Of a DNA stretch of 64,000 bases, positions 1 through 11,975 are shown one piece after another. How positions within the stretch are numbered: position 1 is the stretch's first letter; the number at the start of each line of letters is the position of its first letter. The position numbers were made by a program, and so were the translations under genes. Source of the DNA: Neckera pumila (taxonomy: Eukaryota; Streptophyta; Bryopsida; Hypnales; Neckeraceae); contig OZ018412.1 in assembly GCA_963969595.1 (NCBI GenBank), forward strand, positions 16,804,501 to 16,868,500, given 5' to 3'. Below the pieces are notes generated by a model. That model saw nothing but the letters and a program-made list of their open reading frames with translations, was not told the DNA's origin and did not search any database.

Positions 1-1819
1 AGTAATTAAAAAAAAATTAGAAATAATAAGTGAAAATCACAATTAAAAGGCTCCAAAACTTGTTATAAATTCACCACCAATGTTCCACCAATTTAAAACC
101 TATCCATTTTCAATCTACAAGGCACTTGCTTGATTTGAAGCACTTTCAAATTCTAAAGAGCAACTTAGAGGCAAAACAATGTTATTGATGTTGATGTTAG
201 AGGCAAATTCCTTATAAATTATAAGTGCAAAATTGTCTTGGGCAAATATTAAAGGAAGTTAGGGCAATTATTTTCACTTCAAATTTTAATACATTTCTTC
301 CCATGTCCTCAGCTTCTAGAATATATAATTAGTTCTAAATTTGATGGAAAATTGACTCCTTTGGAAATGTCCAAGTGAGGAATAGACTTTTTGGTCCTCA
401 TCTCTACATCCACAATTGGACTTAAAAAATTCATCACCAATTGTTTTCAAAACTTTGTGTGAAAAGGGAAAATCTTCTACAATAGTTTGACTTCCAGCAA
501 GTGCTTTTGGAAATTTTTAAATAGACAATTTGCACTATAGCAAAAGGGATGATTTCCATAGTCACTGGTCCGTCCTTTTAAGGGTTAAGAATGTTAAGCA
601 GCCAAATGCACCATGCACACAACTCAACTAACTACATTGATTAGTCCTAATAGTGCATGGCACTAATTTACCAAAGTCACACTACTCTGAAATAGTACAG
701 GTTGCAATATTACACTGTTTAACCAAATCAACCAATATCCAAAACAACAAAATATTGTCAAAAATCTCAACCCAAGACATGGATATCTCCAGCGAAGGAT
801 AAAACATGGAAAGTGCTTGTTTTCCTTCTTCCTTGAGAGCACCTCTTTCGAACCGCTGCCAGCACCTCTCTTTCAAACATCGAGAGAACTGTAACTGAAA
901 ATGGTTCTGTCAACATTCTTTAGCAGATCGACCGAATGTACAGTACTGCACTTCTGTAGTGTACCAAGGCAGTTTGTAGATACAATCAATGGAAAAGACT
1001 CTGTCAATGCCTCTATACGATTAAAATATCTCAGGTTGTGAAGATTAACACTTGGATGGCAATCAAAAAAAATACTCAGAAAAACTTTGACACTCATTGT
1101 CGAGAGCATGCATAGCACTGAGCGAGTGGCCAACACCTCACATTCCTGTAGCTTTTGATACCTTCCACCTCCAACGTGCTCAAGCAAGCGCACAAAAGGA
1201 GTCAGGATTCCTTCTCCAAGCGTGTCGAGGAAGTAATGGCCTTTACAAGTACCACTGGCTGGACACACCAATTTCGCATTCGCATATGTACGTGGCAGAT
1301 CACGCTTTATTTTCACTGCAAAAGTAGGCTATCGATAATGGACAAGTTTGGGTGCTCCTGGGTCTAGAGCATGCCCATGAAGGGCGCCTCATCCTCCACT
1401 ACCTTCGACATCAGAGCCACAACAGAGAGGCCCCATATTCCAACCCAAACCTCTCCTTGGCATCATTTGTAGCACGCATCTTCATTTCCACACCACACGC
1501 ACATGGTATCAGAGTCCCTATACTATCTTCTATTCTATCCCAGATTCGGATTCTATTCCAGCCCCAGCCTCTGTGGTCATGCACATGCTCCTCAACGCCA
1601 GACTAGGAAAAAGTGGACGTAGAAAAAATAAACAACTTCATCTTCAACAACTACGTACCAGAGCCTACATGTTCTCCAAGCTTTTCCAAACTCCCAGCAA
1701 CTCCGGGATCATCTTGGATTAGTCACCAAGGAAAAATAGTCATAGACTGGAACCATAGGGAGACAGTCAGGAAACCTATGTACAGTCCCCACAGACAAAA
1801 TCCAGGGCTTGAGTAGACC
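1..1819. other. AT-rich flank 3' of the MAX2-like gene, no gene seen
   Basis: No coding region is supported here; the short open frames have no recognisable family features and overlap each other on both strands. The part nearest the MAX2 stop codon should hold the 3' UTR and polyadenylation site of that gene. A primer-binding-site-like motif at 1504-1514 is listed separately. Confidence 0.5.
1504..1514 (+). mobile_element. possible LTR-retrotransposon primer-binding site (relic)
   Basis: TGGTATCAGAG is the start of the classic primer-binding site complementary to initiator-methionine tRNA, found just inside the 5' LTR of plant Copia-type elements. The preceding bases end in CACA, as an LTR end (..CA) would. 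I see no matching second LTR, no polypurine tract and no gag or pol coding sequence, so this is at best a fragment. An 11-base match can occur by chance. Confidence 0.2.
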
Positions 1820-4153
1820 TTAATCTGGAAAGTCACGTTTTGCGACTGCCTCCTCAAACCTCTGACAATAAATGGACTCTGGAGCGGGGTAGTAGTCTCC
1901 TCGCAACTGAACATCCCGGAGACATGGACATTGGATGAGCATCCTAAGGAAATGTTCATGTGCAGTGCCATGCACAAACAGCTTACGCACCTGATTACAC
2001 TGAGATAACAGCCCTGCAGCAGGCAAAGATAACCCCTTACGGTTCACTTCCTTGTCTGACGGTGGCCAGTAGTCAAGCTCCGTAAGGCGCAAAGTATTTA
2101 TCCCGACCAAATAGTACCGATCCCACAAGCTGAGGTCTGGGTAATTCTCAGGAGCACTGAAAGAGAATCCAGTGACTTCGCTCAAATCTAACTCAAGCTT
2201 CTCCAGTTTCGGGTACTGAACCAACGACTCCATACCCCAGGCCAGCACCTTCGGTTTGCGCAACAGAAGACAGCTGCCTTCAACCTTAACTTTGAGCTCG
2301 TGTAACACGGGGCATACCTCGAGACCCATAGCAGCAAGGGGGGAGATCAACTCCCCTAAAGGCATCCACAAGGAGAGAATCTCAAGTGATTTCCAGGGTT
2401 TTCCTAGTGGCATGCTTTCTCGTTTGGCTGACTGGCTTCCTCCCACTGCAAACAGGCTAGCATTACCACTCGCAAAACCGTTGGCCAGCCTTGGCATCAT
2501 CGATGGCGATGATGACTGTGACTCCCCATTGCGAATGACTGATGTTGCTGTTGTTGCAGGCCCTGTATGCCACCCATTCTCTGGCGTGTTGGCCCGGCGA
2601 CGCTTGGCAGAAACCAACCTGTGAGGGGTTAAGAAACTGTCCGTCCTAGCGCCAATCATTTCATCAGCATCAAAAAAAGGAGAGCTTCGCATCCTTCTCT
2701 GAGCACTGCCAATATCAATCGGAGGTCCAAAGTTTTGATTCAAAGATTCGCCAATCGTTTGAATCTCAGATGGTGCTGCCTTTGCAGCTTCTTGAGCCAA
2801 AATATGCTCATCCCAAACGCAGTCCAGAGACAGGTACTTCACGGTTGCTTGGATAGGCTCCAGTGCTTTTAACGTGACCGCTGTGGGCAGCAACTTACAG
2901 AAGGAAATTTCCACATCCTTGAGTGACCGCGACAAGTTACTCACACATGCATGAAGCCCCTCCTTGGTGATCAGCTTGCAGTGTCGTAACCCCAACTTTG
3001 TTAGCTTAGGACATCCAGTTGAGATAGCTTTCAGAGCATCATCAGTGGTGTCCCCACAGTTGTTCAATCTCAACTCCAGAAGTCCAGAGCACCGCGCAAT
3101 TCCGTCTGGATGAGGCCCCCCACAAACACCATGGAAATGGCTGAGCTTTAGAGACCGAAGAGCCGGGCAACTCGAAGCACAGACTTCAAAAGGAGCCCCC
3201 GCATCTCTCATATTCTGTGACAAGTAAAAGACCAAGTCTTCCAGATGCGGAAGAGTCTTAAACATGGCCTCCAGACCCTGGCGAGAGATCCCCGCATCTT
3301 CCATTGCAAAGCCATCTCCGTTCCCATCATCTGAAGGCGCACCCCATTCACTGTAGTCTACAAGGTGCAGCACTTTCAAACGTGAGCAATTGGTGCCAAT
3401 GGCAAGCAGAGTCTCATCCCCCACAGAGTCTATCAACCGGTGATCGAATTCACAAACAATGTAGAGTTCCAGAAGATTAGGGCACGAGCTGGTAATGGCT
3501 CCCACTTCCAGAGCTTTAAATCCATTGGGAGCAAGTTTGAGCAGATTCAAAACCTGCAAATTCACAGCAATGGAAGCTCCGGATTGTAACGCAGGGGGGA
3601 TGTCTTCCGTCCAGCAGTAGAATTTGGAAAGGTTCAAGCTCCTCAGTTTCTTAGACGCGCTCAGTAAGCCTTCGATTTCATTCCCCAACTCTGGTCCATC
3701 CTCCATAGGACGTTGATGCCACCGTACCAGTTTCACAAACTCTAGGTCGGGCCATACCCAAGCCACCATTTGAATGTCCATGGCATCCCGGACATACACT
3801 GTAAGGTCTGTCACATTCGGAAAGACAGTTCTCAAGCAGTTCCCAATCTCTTCACCATTAGTAGTAGACTGAAAAATAGATGAACCCCATGGCGTGCACT
3901 GTCCCAGATCCAAAGAGGTCACCTTCTGGAAACAAGATGGTAGCCCATGCATCACCCGGATGTTGCCTCGTAACGAAAGCTCCGTCCGAGTCTGCCTCTC
4001 CAGAACATACCAGTCCCTACACGTCAAGGACATGCAATTCCGGACCCTTGGACTTGAAACTTTACTGATGATGTTCGAGACGATCACGCTCGGCAAGTCG
4101 CTGATGTGCGTTCCCGGAGGAGAACACACATTGCCTTCCAAGGGATGATCCAT
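1820..4153 (-). CDS. MAX2: MAX2/D3-type F-box leucine-rich-repeat protein
   Basis: Single uninterrupted 777-residue reading frame. An F-box lies at about residues 17-62 (ISDLPSVIVSNII, then RNCMSLTCRDWYVLER), followed by leucine-rich repeats to the C terminus. Family hallmarks are the PWG motif near residue 88, the block around 587-612 (WKSLEILSLWMPLGE), FVHGTAHEHF (726-735), LRDVQLRGDYYPAPE (745-759) and the short C-terminal helix ending in Asp-777. In seed plants MAX2/D3 is the substrate-recognition subunit of an SCF ubiquitin ligase acting with D14 (strigolactone) or KAI2 (karrikin/KL) to degrade SMXL/D53 repressors; in bryophytes the KAI2-like branch is the expected one. The protein is longer than the roughly 690-720 residues of angiosperm MAX2 because of a Ser/Pro-rich loop at about 460-585 that includes KRRR (517-520). 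The ATG has A at -3 and G at +4. Lack of introns is usual for this gene. Confidence 0.95.
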   Translation of the reverse strand: MDHPLEGNVCSPPGTHISDLPSVIVSNIISKVSSPRVRNCMSLTCRDWYVLERQTRTELSLRGNIRVMHGLPSCFQKVTSLDLGQCTPWGSSIFQSTTNGEEIGNCLRTVFPNVTDLTVYVRDAMDIQMVAWVWPDLEFVKLVRWHQRPMEDGPELGNEIEGLLSASKKLRSLNLSKFYCWTEDIPPALQSGASIAVNLQVLNLLKLAPNGFKALEVGAITSSCPNLLELYIVCEFDHRLIDSVGDETLLAIGTNCSRLKVLHLVDYSEWGAPSDDGNGDGFAMEDAGISRQGLEAMFKTLPHLEDLVFYLSQNMRDAGAPFEVCASSCPALRSLKLSHFHGVCGGPHPDGIARCSGLLELRLNNCGDTTDDALKAISTGCPKLTKLGLRHCKLITKEGLHACVSNLSRSLKDVEISFCKLLPTAVTLKALEPIQATVKYLSLDCVWDEHILAQEAAKAAPSEIQTIGESLNQNFGPPIDIGSAQRRMRSSPFFDADEMIGARTDSFLTPHRLVSAKRRRANTPENGWHTGPATTATSVIRNGESQSSSPSMMPRLANGFASGNASLFAVGGSQSAKRESMPLGKPWKSLEILSLWMPLGELISPLAAMGLEVCPVLHELKVKVEGSCLLLRKPKVLAWGMESLVQYPKLEKLELDLSEVTGFSFSAPENYPDLSLWDRYYLVGINTLRLTELDYWPPSDKEVNRKGLSLPAAGLLSQCNQVRKLFVHGTAHEHFLRMLIQCPCLRDVQLRGDYYPAPESIYCQRFEEAVAKRDFPD

Positions 4154-5336
4154 AGTGCCAAAGGATCAGATTCCTCGGCGCCAGTTACAAAAGCTCAAAA
4201 CCAGGCATGGTGCAACTAGGGCACGCCCAGAATTTCGGAGACCGTCCCTCCATCGAAATCCAGTAACACCTTGAAGCCACTCACAACCCCAAAATGCGTT
4301 GATCGCTCCCCAAAAGGAAGAAATGTATACATTAACAAAAAAACTGACTTTCAAGAGCTGTACATTATCCAACATTAAGACTATGAACAGTCACACAGAT
4401 GCTACAGGGACAACACTTTGATATCCCACTTGCTTAGACCTAATACATTGATTTCGCTTTTCACAAATACAAAAGCTCCCACACTCTGGAACCCCGATCA
4501 CTTCCACACCCCACCTCAACCCACCTCAACCCACCCCACCCACCCACCCGAGCTCCGGCATACATACATATATATCTATGAAAGAAAAGAGAAAGAGTGA
4601 AAGCAGATTCACATGTAGTGATGACCGCAGTCATGTATGCACCCAAGCCGCAACGTTGTGCACACCATGATTGGAACCAAAAGAGAGAGACACAGGCGAC
4701 CTACAAGTAGGTATATACCCTCCCAAAACTACTTGCTGTCAACATCTGTTACTGTTTTCCGCAACAAATGAAACGAAACAAACCCATTGCAACCCCAAAA
4801 GCTCGGGTCCTGCAGATCTACAGTTAAGAGAGAACGACAGACACCCTAATTGACTATGATCGGGTCCTTGAAATCCTCACATTCCATTGAATCACCACGC
4901 CGGATCTAATCCTAACCAAAGCTCTTCAAACTAACCTAAGTTAATAAGTTTGTCGGAGATCTTTCTAATCTGTTCACAAGACTGGCTCATGGTATTATAC
5001 TCTACCTTGCTACTGTACCAAGCTGCACCAGAGCATTCTACACGAACTCTCCAAACCCTAATCCAGAGGCCTTCGGACAAAGGAGTAGAAGAGACGAAGC
5101 GTTTTGTGAGTTGGGACGAAAGCTGTGCAATACAAGTTTTTTTTTCTGTCTAAGCTGCTGCATCGGCAATCCTGCTGAAACCCAAATCGACAAACAGACC
5201 CTCAAAACACCGGCGGAGGCTTCCAGTGAGGTCAACACGATCCATGCTACCGTACTCGGGTACCCAAGGAAGAAGCCACACGAGAGAAACAAACCCACAC
5301 TGGATGATGATGACAAGGAGCTGCCGAAGTCTGTCT
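4154..5336 (-). promoter_or_regulatory. leader and promoter side of the MAX2-like gene
   Basis: Upstream of the MAX2 ATG on the minus strand. It contains a C-rich tract around 4500-4555 (CACCC repeats) next to a TATA-like stretch at about 4565-4580, and no convincing coding exon. The transcription start cannot be fixed from sequence alone. Part of this stretch may be 5' UTR or a leader intron. Confidence 0.35.
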
Positions 5337-5455
5337 TTCTTTTGTATGGATTTCTTTTCTTTTGTATGGATTTCTTTTCTTTTGTATGGTTTTCTTTTTC
5401 TTTGTATGTTTTTTGTTTTTTGTGTATGGTTTTCTTTTTCTTTTGTATTGGATTT
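5337..5455. repeat. short tandem repeat, unit about 22-24 bp
   Basis: About five copies of a T-rich unit containing TTTGTATGGATTTCTTTTC, decaying toward the right end. It creates a spurious hydrophobic open frame on the plus strand and a Lys-rich one on the minus strand; neither is credible as a protein. Confidence 0.8.
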
Positions 5456-5803
5456 GATTCGGAAGGGAGGATTGACCCCCTTATTGCCCCAGCCAAGGTA
5501 AGGTAGACAAGCCTATTAGCACACCAATTTGCAATCTGAATATCTTGCGATCAATTCCAAGAGGGAGCACATATTTTTCAGAGGTGTGTGCTTGGTTCAC
5601 AAATCAAATCCAAGTGGAATTATTGTTTTTTGATTAAAATTGTAATTTTTGTGAATTTTTGAAGTGGGCTGCCTTGAAATTACAAAACTATCCATAGAAT
5701 GGAGTCATAAAAGTCCTATTAATAGCCCATAACCATCCTTTCATGTATCTTTTAGCTCTTAAGTATTGGCCAATGAAAGATTGACATATCATCCTTTGTG
5801 GCA

Positions 5804-7355
5804 TTTACCCCTAAAGTTCCATAACTATGTTTTCCTTAAAAATGCTCAAAAATTGCCATTTTTAGTACAAATACCAAATTTTTGGAAAAAAAACTTTTTT
5901 GACACATGTAACCATAGTATCTTGTAGTATGCTAACTTGAGAACATGTGGTACAAATTTCAAAAATTTCCACTGCATGGATAGCAAGATATAAGCATTCA
6001 AACTCACTGAAATCATATTTTTGGCCCTATGAAAAATAGGGCAGCTACACTTCACAAGCTCACTTTTCTATGAAAAAATATCCAAAATGGTGGTGCTTGT
6101 TTGGATTCTTTTTCCTAGACAATTTGGCCACACGCTTGAAAAATTTCAACATATAGGAAAAAAATTGTAAATAGACAATAGTAGAGAATGATTCAAAATA
6201 CTAAATTGTTAAGAATTTAACCCCTAAATGCCCAAGGCACCAAATTTTGGTGTCAACAATATTTTGAAGTTAAATAAAAGCTAACCAAAATGCTATTTCT
6301 AGTAGTTCATATTTTTGTAAAATTCTTCTTGAAGTCTAGTTTTAGCATCAAAAATCCAATTTTGAAAATGATTGATTACAATTTTTCTATTCAATATTTT
6401 GTGCAAGGGTACCCATTGCACTCTTGACTTTCCCTAATGTTACGGGCTTTTGAAAATGAGCCTCAAATACACTAAATCTTGGAGGAAAAATCACATTAGA
6501 AATTCATTTAGAAAAGTTGTAGAGAAAATTTTGAGAAGCTATAAATTAATTGGGGTTGTGCATATTAGGCCCTTTAACCTCATATTTTTTTGGTGACCAA
6601 TTTTTTAGATGTGATATACAAAATGAAAACTGAAAGATTTTCATTGTTTTAACACCCTCATGGTCAAACATTATAATCTTTCAATTCGTAAGTGATATTG
6701 TTGTGTTTTCTTTTTCTATGTGATCTCTAATATGTCTAGTTTGAATTTGTATGGTTACAATTCAAAAGAAATTGATGCCACTTATCAAAATATTGGCTTT
6801 TTGTTCAAATTAGAGCAAATTCCTTCAGGCTCAAAATAGGCCTTGGGCATTTAGGGGTTAATTATGGAATTGAAAAATGTCAATTTCAATGGTTGCAATG
6901 TTGTAATAAACAATCTACATTCTATGATTGTTTTTTTCAAAAATTATTAAAAACTGAGTAAGATAAAGGACTTCAAAGTTTATTTTAGAGTAGAGAATCT
7001 ATAATTGCCTGCAAACAAAAATCCTCATAACTTTTGACTTGTTCATCAAAATGGAATGATTCAAAGCTTTCCACCTATATGTAATTCTAGAAAATCAATT
7101 TCAAATTTTTGTTTTTAAAAAAGAGTGTTTTTTTCTGATCTGCCCGCACTGCCTCTTTACAAAAAAAAGTAACATATTAGGCCATAACTTTTGGTTCATA
7201 TTTCCAATTGTCATGAAACTTAGTGCATATGAATTATATATCTCATCCCCACCTTCTATTAAATTTGGGCCAAAAATATAGAGATCTCCAGTCACACTTA
7301 TTTGCCCAAAATTTCTATATAGCCAAAAAACGTTTGCTGGCCCTTTAGGGATTGA
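5804..7355. mobile_element. TTAA-type element, group B, with a nested group A element
   Basis: The left end reads TTTA-CCCCTAAAG and the right end CCTTTAGGG-ATTGA, a decayed version of the TTAA-CCCCTAAAGG inverted ends seen elsewhere in this window. The body matches other group B copies (40896-41823, 61980-62910) once the nested element at 6217-6862 is removed, leaving about 900 bp. No transposase is encoded. Confidence 0.75.
6217..6862. mobile_element. TTAA-type element, group A (646 bp including flanks), nested
   Basis: Begins TTAA-CCCCTAAATGCCCAAGG and ends with the reverse complement, CCTTGGGCATTTAGGGG-TTAA. It interrupts a group B element exactly at a TTAA; the uninterrupted site is visible in the related copies near 15490 and, inverted, near 40450. 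A second group A copy of almost the same length lies at 12711-13354 in opposite orientation. No protein-coding potential. Confidence 0.88.
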
Positions 7356-9234
7356 TGCTCTAATTTGTCAAAAAATTGAATGGATTTGGATGGTTTTGGT
7401 GACAGAATTGGGGCCAAAAGTAGCCTAGCGGAAATAGAAAGCTGGTAATTTGAGGCTAATTTATCTTAAATGTGAAATATGCCCCCTATTTTGTGCCGCG
7501 CAAATTTGTATTTCTTCACCTCTCCTACCTAATTTAGAGCCTGTAATTGCAAATATGAATTCAAAGTTTGAAAATTTTTACCATGGGTGGAAAATTAAGA
7601 AAATCTTTCTGTAGGGCTAAAATATGGGGCAAAATGGGGATCAATCAAGTCCCTAGCCATGGAAAAATGTAGAGGATTCTATGCAGCAGTGTAATTTTTT
7701 GAATTTTTCTATATTGCCGATTTGGCAAGCAACTTTAGGACAAGTAAGCTTATTTTTCTATTTTAAACTCTATTGATCCCTATTAAATCAATTAAGTTAC
7801 ATAATTTACTATAATAAGAAATATTTGGCAAATTCTAGGCCCAAACTTGGATGGAATTGGTGAAAAATTGTTCCAAAAAACTTCAAATTTTTTATAGGCT
7901 TGTCATTGATTCTTGAACTAGGTCAAATTCAGACAACAAACTCTCTAATTCATTTACATTGCCACTAACACAGGATGATCCATTGTGGTTCCTTTGGTTG
8001 ATGCATATTCTTGGATCAGTTTTTTCCAATAGATAAGCAAATCAAAGTTTTTTTCACATGTATTCCTGTCAACTCAAAGTTTTTCAATAAAAAAATATAT
8101 TTTATGTGGTCAAAGAAAAAACATATAGCTTCCCATTTTTGTCCCTAGAGAAGACTATTCATGTTCATTTGGATTCAAATCAGTGGTTGTTTGAACTCCC
8201 TACACTATTGCAATGGTAATCCAATTAAAATATCCCTTCAAGTTGTAGAATAACGAAGGAACTTTTGCCTATGTATCTAAATTGCATAAAGGTATTCCTT
8301 GAAGTTATAAAATGGTGACTATTCATCCCAATTCCATCCCTTTCAAGCCCAATTCCACTTTGAAGTTGTCTCATGCAAATCTGGCCTTATGATAGTTTTC
8401 ACTGCATTAGATTGCAAAGAGGTCGCAATTTGGCCCAATAGTAGGTGATGGCATTTAGAATATACTATCTTATACTAGTGCTACAAGCCTTACTTGGGGA
8501 GGACAAAAATTTGTAGCTCCAAACTTTTACCTCAAGGAAAATGAAGGAACAAATTACTTGATGAAGATGATAAATTTTGAAATTTTAAATTCATATTTGG
8601 AATCATTGACCCATAATAAGGCGATGAAGGTCTCAAAATATAAGAATGACGACCCAAAAAAGGATTTTTACATCCAAGACGCGCGTAGAAAAAAACTCAC
8701 CCTCCTTTGAGAAGCTCCTAGCACTACTTTATACAATCCAAATGTGGGTGATTGTAGGATGTCAAATCCATCACTTTAGTAGTTCTTTATTTGTTGCTAC
8801 ACTGAATAGTGCAATTAGGTTGCCCCAAACTATATGTTGACCATGCTTGAATTTCACATGGTTTACAACTTGAAGGTTGTTAATTTATTTTTTGGCAGCT
8901 TTGTAGTGGGTGCAAGGCCTTTTAAATATATATTTTTTGCAATAATTAGTGATGAAAATATTTTTTACAGCAGTAAAACTGAAAGACATGAGAAATTAGT
9001 GTGGAGCAACCTAATTGCACTATTTGGTGTAGCTAATTTCAAACTGATAAGTACTTACTTCAAATGAGGTTAGTACACCTCATAAATTTGAAATTGAGTC
9101 AATCTTTGTTGGATCTTGTGGAGCATTGAAAAAAGATTTCAAGGTGAATTTTGACATTAGAGTTATCGAAAAACTTGTTTTGTATTTTTTATCTCATTTT
9201 TTCCTTTCAAATTCAAAAAGAGGGATTTGGAAAT
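7356..9234. other. AT-rich spacer with dispersed-repeat segments, no gene
   Basis: No gene seen. The part around 7500-7600 resembles sequence near 44770-44830 and 59460-59500 (shared words around TTGCAAATATGAATTC). A small foldback at 8801-9030 is listed separately. The rest is low-complexity AT-rich DNA. Confidence 0.5.
8801..9030. repeat. small foldback (MITE-like), about 230 bp
   Basis: The left arm contains ATAGTGCAATTAGGTTGC and the right arm its inverted copy, GCAACCTAATTGCACTAT, about 170 bp apart. A related arm sequence occurs around 59720 (GCAACCTAATTTCACTAT). Termini and target duplication are not resolved. Confidence 0.6.
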
Positions 9235-10160
9235 TTAACCCCTAAAGGACCGTTGTCCGTTTGGGGGACAAATGCGTTTTCGGGCAGGTACCTATGGGCT
9301 GAAATTTTGTTGTGATTTTTTGAAATTTTTTTTGAAGATAGAAAAACTGATAAGCTTTGTGGGAACATAATTTTTTTCACAATCAGTGCCTGGGAAAAAA
9401 AGTTATGACCAAATAAGCTCAAAACAAGGGACGGCGGGCAGCAAAAAAAATGGACAAAAATTTTAATTTAAAAAAAAAAAAATTCTTCTCATAGATTATA
9501 TTTTTGTCTATTTAGAAAGCTTTGATTCATTTCATTTGGATTTGTTATGAGAAAGTTATGGACATTCTTGATTTTCGGGCACTTAGAGCATCTTCTTGAA
9601 AGAAATAACTTCTAGGATGTATTTCTGAATGCAAATTTTCAAATTTTTCAAATTTTTTTTTCATGGTTTATATTACTTGTTAGACCAATCTCACCATTGG
9701 GATTAGTGCATTTCAATTCCATCAAAAATATATGAATATTTTAGATTTTCCTTCTATCTCGTAACTACTTCTACTTAACAATTTTTTAAAGAATGATAAT
9801 TAAGTTTTTTTGGATTTTTTTTTTTTCCTAGACTCTCAACTCAATTCTCCACTACAAAGTTTTAAAGCTCAAAACTTTGTAGTGCAAAAAATTTAAGTTA
9901 AAAATGTTCAAAGTCAAAAAATCTAGTCTCGCAATGTGCTGAAAAACTTGTTTTTTTCACTTTAAACACAGATATCTTGCAATCTGTGCGGTCAAAAATT
10001 CTGAAATTTTTTCCACATGCTCGAATACTAGTTAGGTGTAAGATCCTATGGTTAGATGTGAAAAAAAAACATTTTTCATTTTTTTTTACTTTTTGCTATA
10101 GAAATGGCAATTTTGAGTGTTTTTTGGCAAAAAAAAGGGCCACGGTCCTTTAGGGGTTAA
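9235..10160. mobile_element. TTAA-type element, group C (926 bp)
   Basis: Starts TTAA-CCCCTAAAGGACCG and ends CGGTCCTTTAGGGG-TTAA, giving perfect 4-bp TTAA flanks and about 15 bp of matching inverted ends. Internal sequence (for example TTTGGGGGACAAATGCG near the left end) is shared with copies at 20008, 43175, 54712 and 56557. It is AT-rich with no significant open frame. Confidence 0.9.
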
Positions 10161-11060
10161 AGAACCGTTTTGATGACTTCAATGAAATTTGATGAAAATT
10201 TTAAATAACAATTGCACCCTTACAATCCAAATCTTTAACCGCTAAAGGCCCATGCATCCATGAATTAGACCTGCTTCAGTTAAAATAGATGGCAACTATC
10301 TATAGGTCCATATTCTATATTTGATAAACACTACAAATTTTGTAACATCAAGTAGTGTTCAATGGTAGAGCTCACCCTTCACTGATAGTATTTTAGTATT
10401 CATTGAATACCCTTTTCTAAGTCCCTGTTCTTTGTATCAAGGAAATCATTTGCAAGTTAGTGTAGGTTTTACTTGCACATAATTAATAAAAACTTTATTC
10501 TAAAATTGCTGAATCTATTTGGAAACATGATAATTTGTTGAAATGCTTTTCATTCATTCATAATAAGATGATGGCCTAAATGTAAAGTCAATTGTAAGAC
10601 AACTGACATTTTATTTTCCATTATGAGCAAATAAAAGCATTCCAAGTTCATTTAGTGGTACTACAAAAAGATACTAGTAGATTTCAAAGTTTAAACAATG
10701 CATCTTTCATTATTATTATGTTTACAGGGGACTAGAAATGTACAAACCTTTGTAAGCCCTCAAGATTTACACCTATAATATCTTAGTTATCCATGATGAC
10801 CACAGGATAATTTTACTCCAAGTTTTTCTTATTGCATGTCTACAGCCTCAAACAAACAACAAAAAATTCCACAAAATGTCTAAGAAAATCTTTTAATTTG
10901 AAACCTTTGATGATCAATATAGAAAAAAAGGATAGTTTTAAAATGAATACATTACATGACATGAAAATTTTGAAGACAATTGTCTAATGTACTTGTGAAA
11001 ATCACTATTAATTGTATTGCATGTTATTGTAGTATACCTATGATAATAAAATACCAAAAT
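10161..11060. other. AT-rich spacer, no gene
   Basis: Nothing coding is seen. TTTAACCGCTAAAGGCCC at about 10233 looks like the decayed left end of another TTAA-type element, but no matching right end was found within a kilobase. Confidence 0.45.
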
Positions 11061-11350
11061 CATTAGGGGACATTTGAGGCCTCTAGAAGACTGCGAGTTT
11101 CCCTGCGTTCCCAGACTGCAGGAATGCAAAGAAGCAACTGGCTGATGTGGTCAACATTGTGCCACATCATTTTCGGGAAATTTTTTTTTTGCTGAGAATG
11201 ATATTTGTTTTGTCTTGTTTTGTTTTGTTTTGTTTTGTTGTTTTTTTGAAAAAATAAATCTAACAGCCCGTACCGGCTGTTCACAAAATTGGAACAGCAT
11301 TAGGAACGGGCCTAAAACAGTCTTCTAGAGGCCTCAAATGTCCTCTAATG
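11061..11350. mobile_element. CATTAG-ended MITE, copy 1 (290 bp)
   Basis: The left end CATTAGGGGACATTTGAGGC mirrors the right end GCCTCAAATGTCCTCTAATG. Inside are CGTTCCCAGACTGCAGGAA, GATGTGG...GTGCCACATCA, a poly-T/(TTTTG)n stretch and CCCGTACCGGCTGTTC, all shared with copies at 16412, 21009, 57620 and 61206. The target-site duplication is not clear. No coding capacity. Confidence 0.85.
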
Positions 11351-11975
11351 TATGTATTTTTCCAATGGAACATATTTGATTGAAATGAGAGGAATGTGTA
11401 TATATTAGTTTTGGATGTGTGTGTGCATTTGATACAGGAGAGGGTGAAAAATTTTGAAATCATATCTAAACAGTTGTCTTACCAAGTAAAAACTGAAATG
11501 ATGAATTTACTCTAAATCCTACCTATTATGTAAAGTAGGGACACTCCAAAACGCTTGGTGCCCTAAAGTGTTGCTATCATATTTTGGGGTTAAATTTGTT
11601 AGTCCCCATATGAAATCATTTATTTTTTGGTTGAATTTTTATTTGTTAATTCAATTTAGAATTTTCGGAAGTTGATTCAATTATAAGGTTTAGAATATTT
11701 TGTGGCCTTTAGCAGTACTCCCAACTTTACCAACATTGACAATGGCTTATCTGATACTCGCAGCTTTACCAATATTTCCGGCTTTGACTTTGTGGTTTTT
11801 TTTAGGATTAAGATTATTTTCATTAAGATTACAGTTATTTTCATTCAATTAAGCCACGCTATAATTTTTGAAAATTTCATTAGATATCATATTGAATTAT
11901 TTTTTGAATTATTTTTTAACAAATCTGACTCATTGTAGGGCATCTTAGGTTGTTCAAAGAATCCTTGAATCTTCT
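11351..11975. other. AT-rich spacer, no gene
   Basis: No coding or structural feature is seen here apart from simple AT-rich runs. Confidence 0.4.

Noticed and set aside
5111..5506. 131-residue hydrophobic open frame on the plus strand, and the Lys-rich one opposite it
   Set aside because: Both are products of the T-rich 22-24-bp tandem repeat; composition alone explains them.
6221..6230. CCCTAAA inside the transposon ends as interstitial telomere repeats
   Set aside because: CCCTAAA is the plant telomere unit, but it occurs once per end with a fixed CCCC...GG context and never in tandem; it is part of the terminal inverted repeat.
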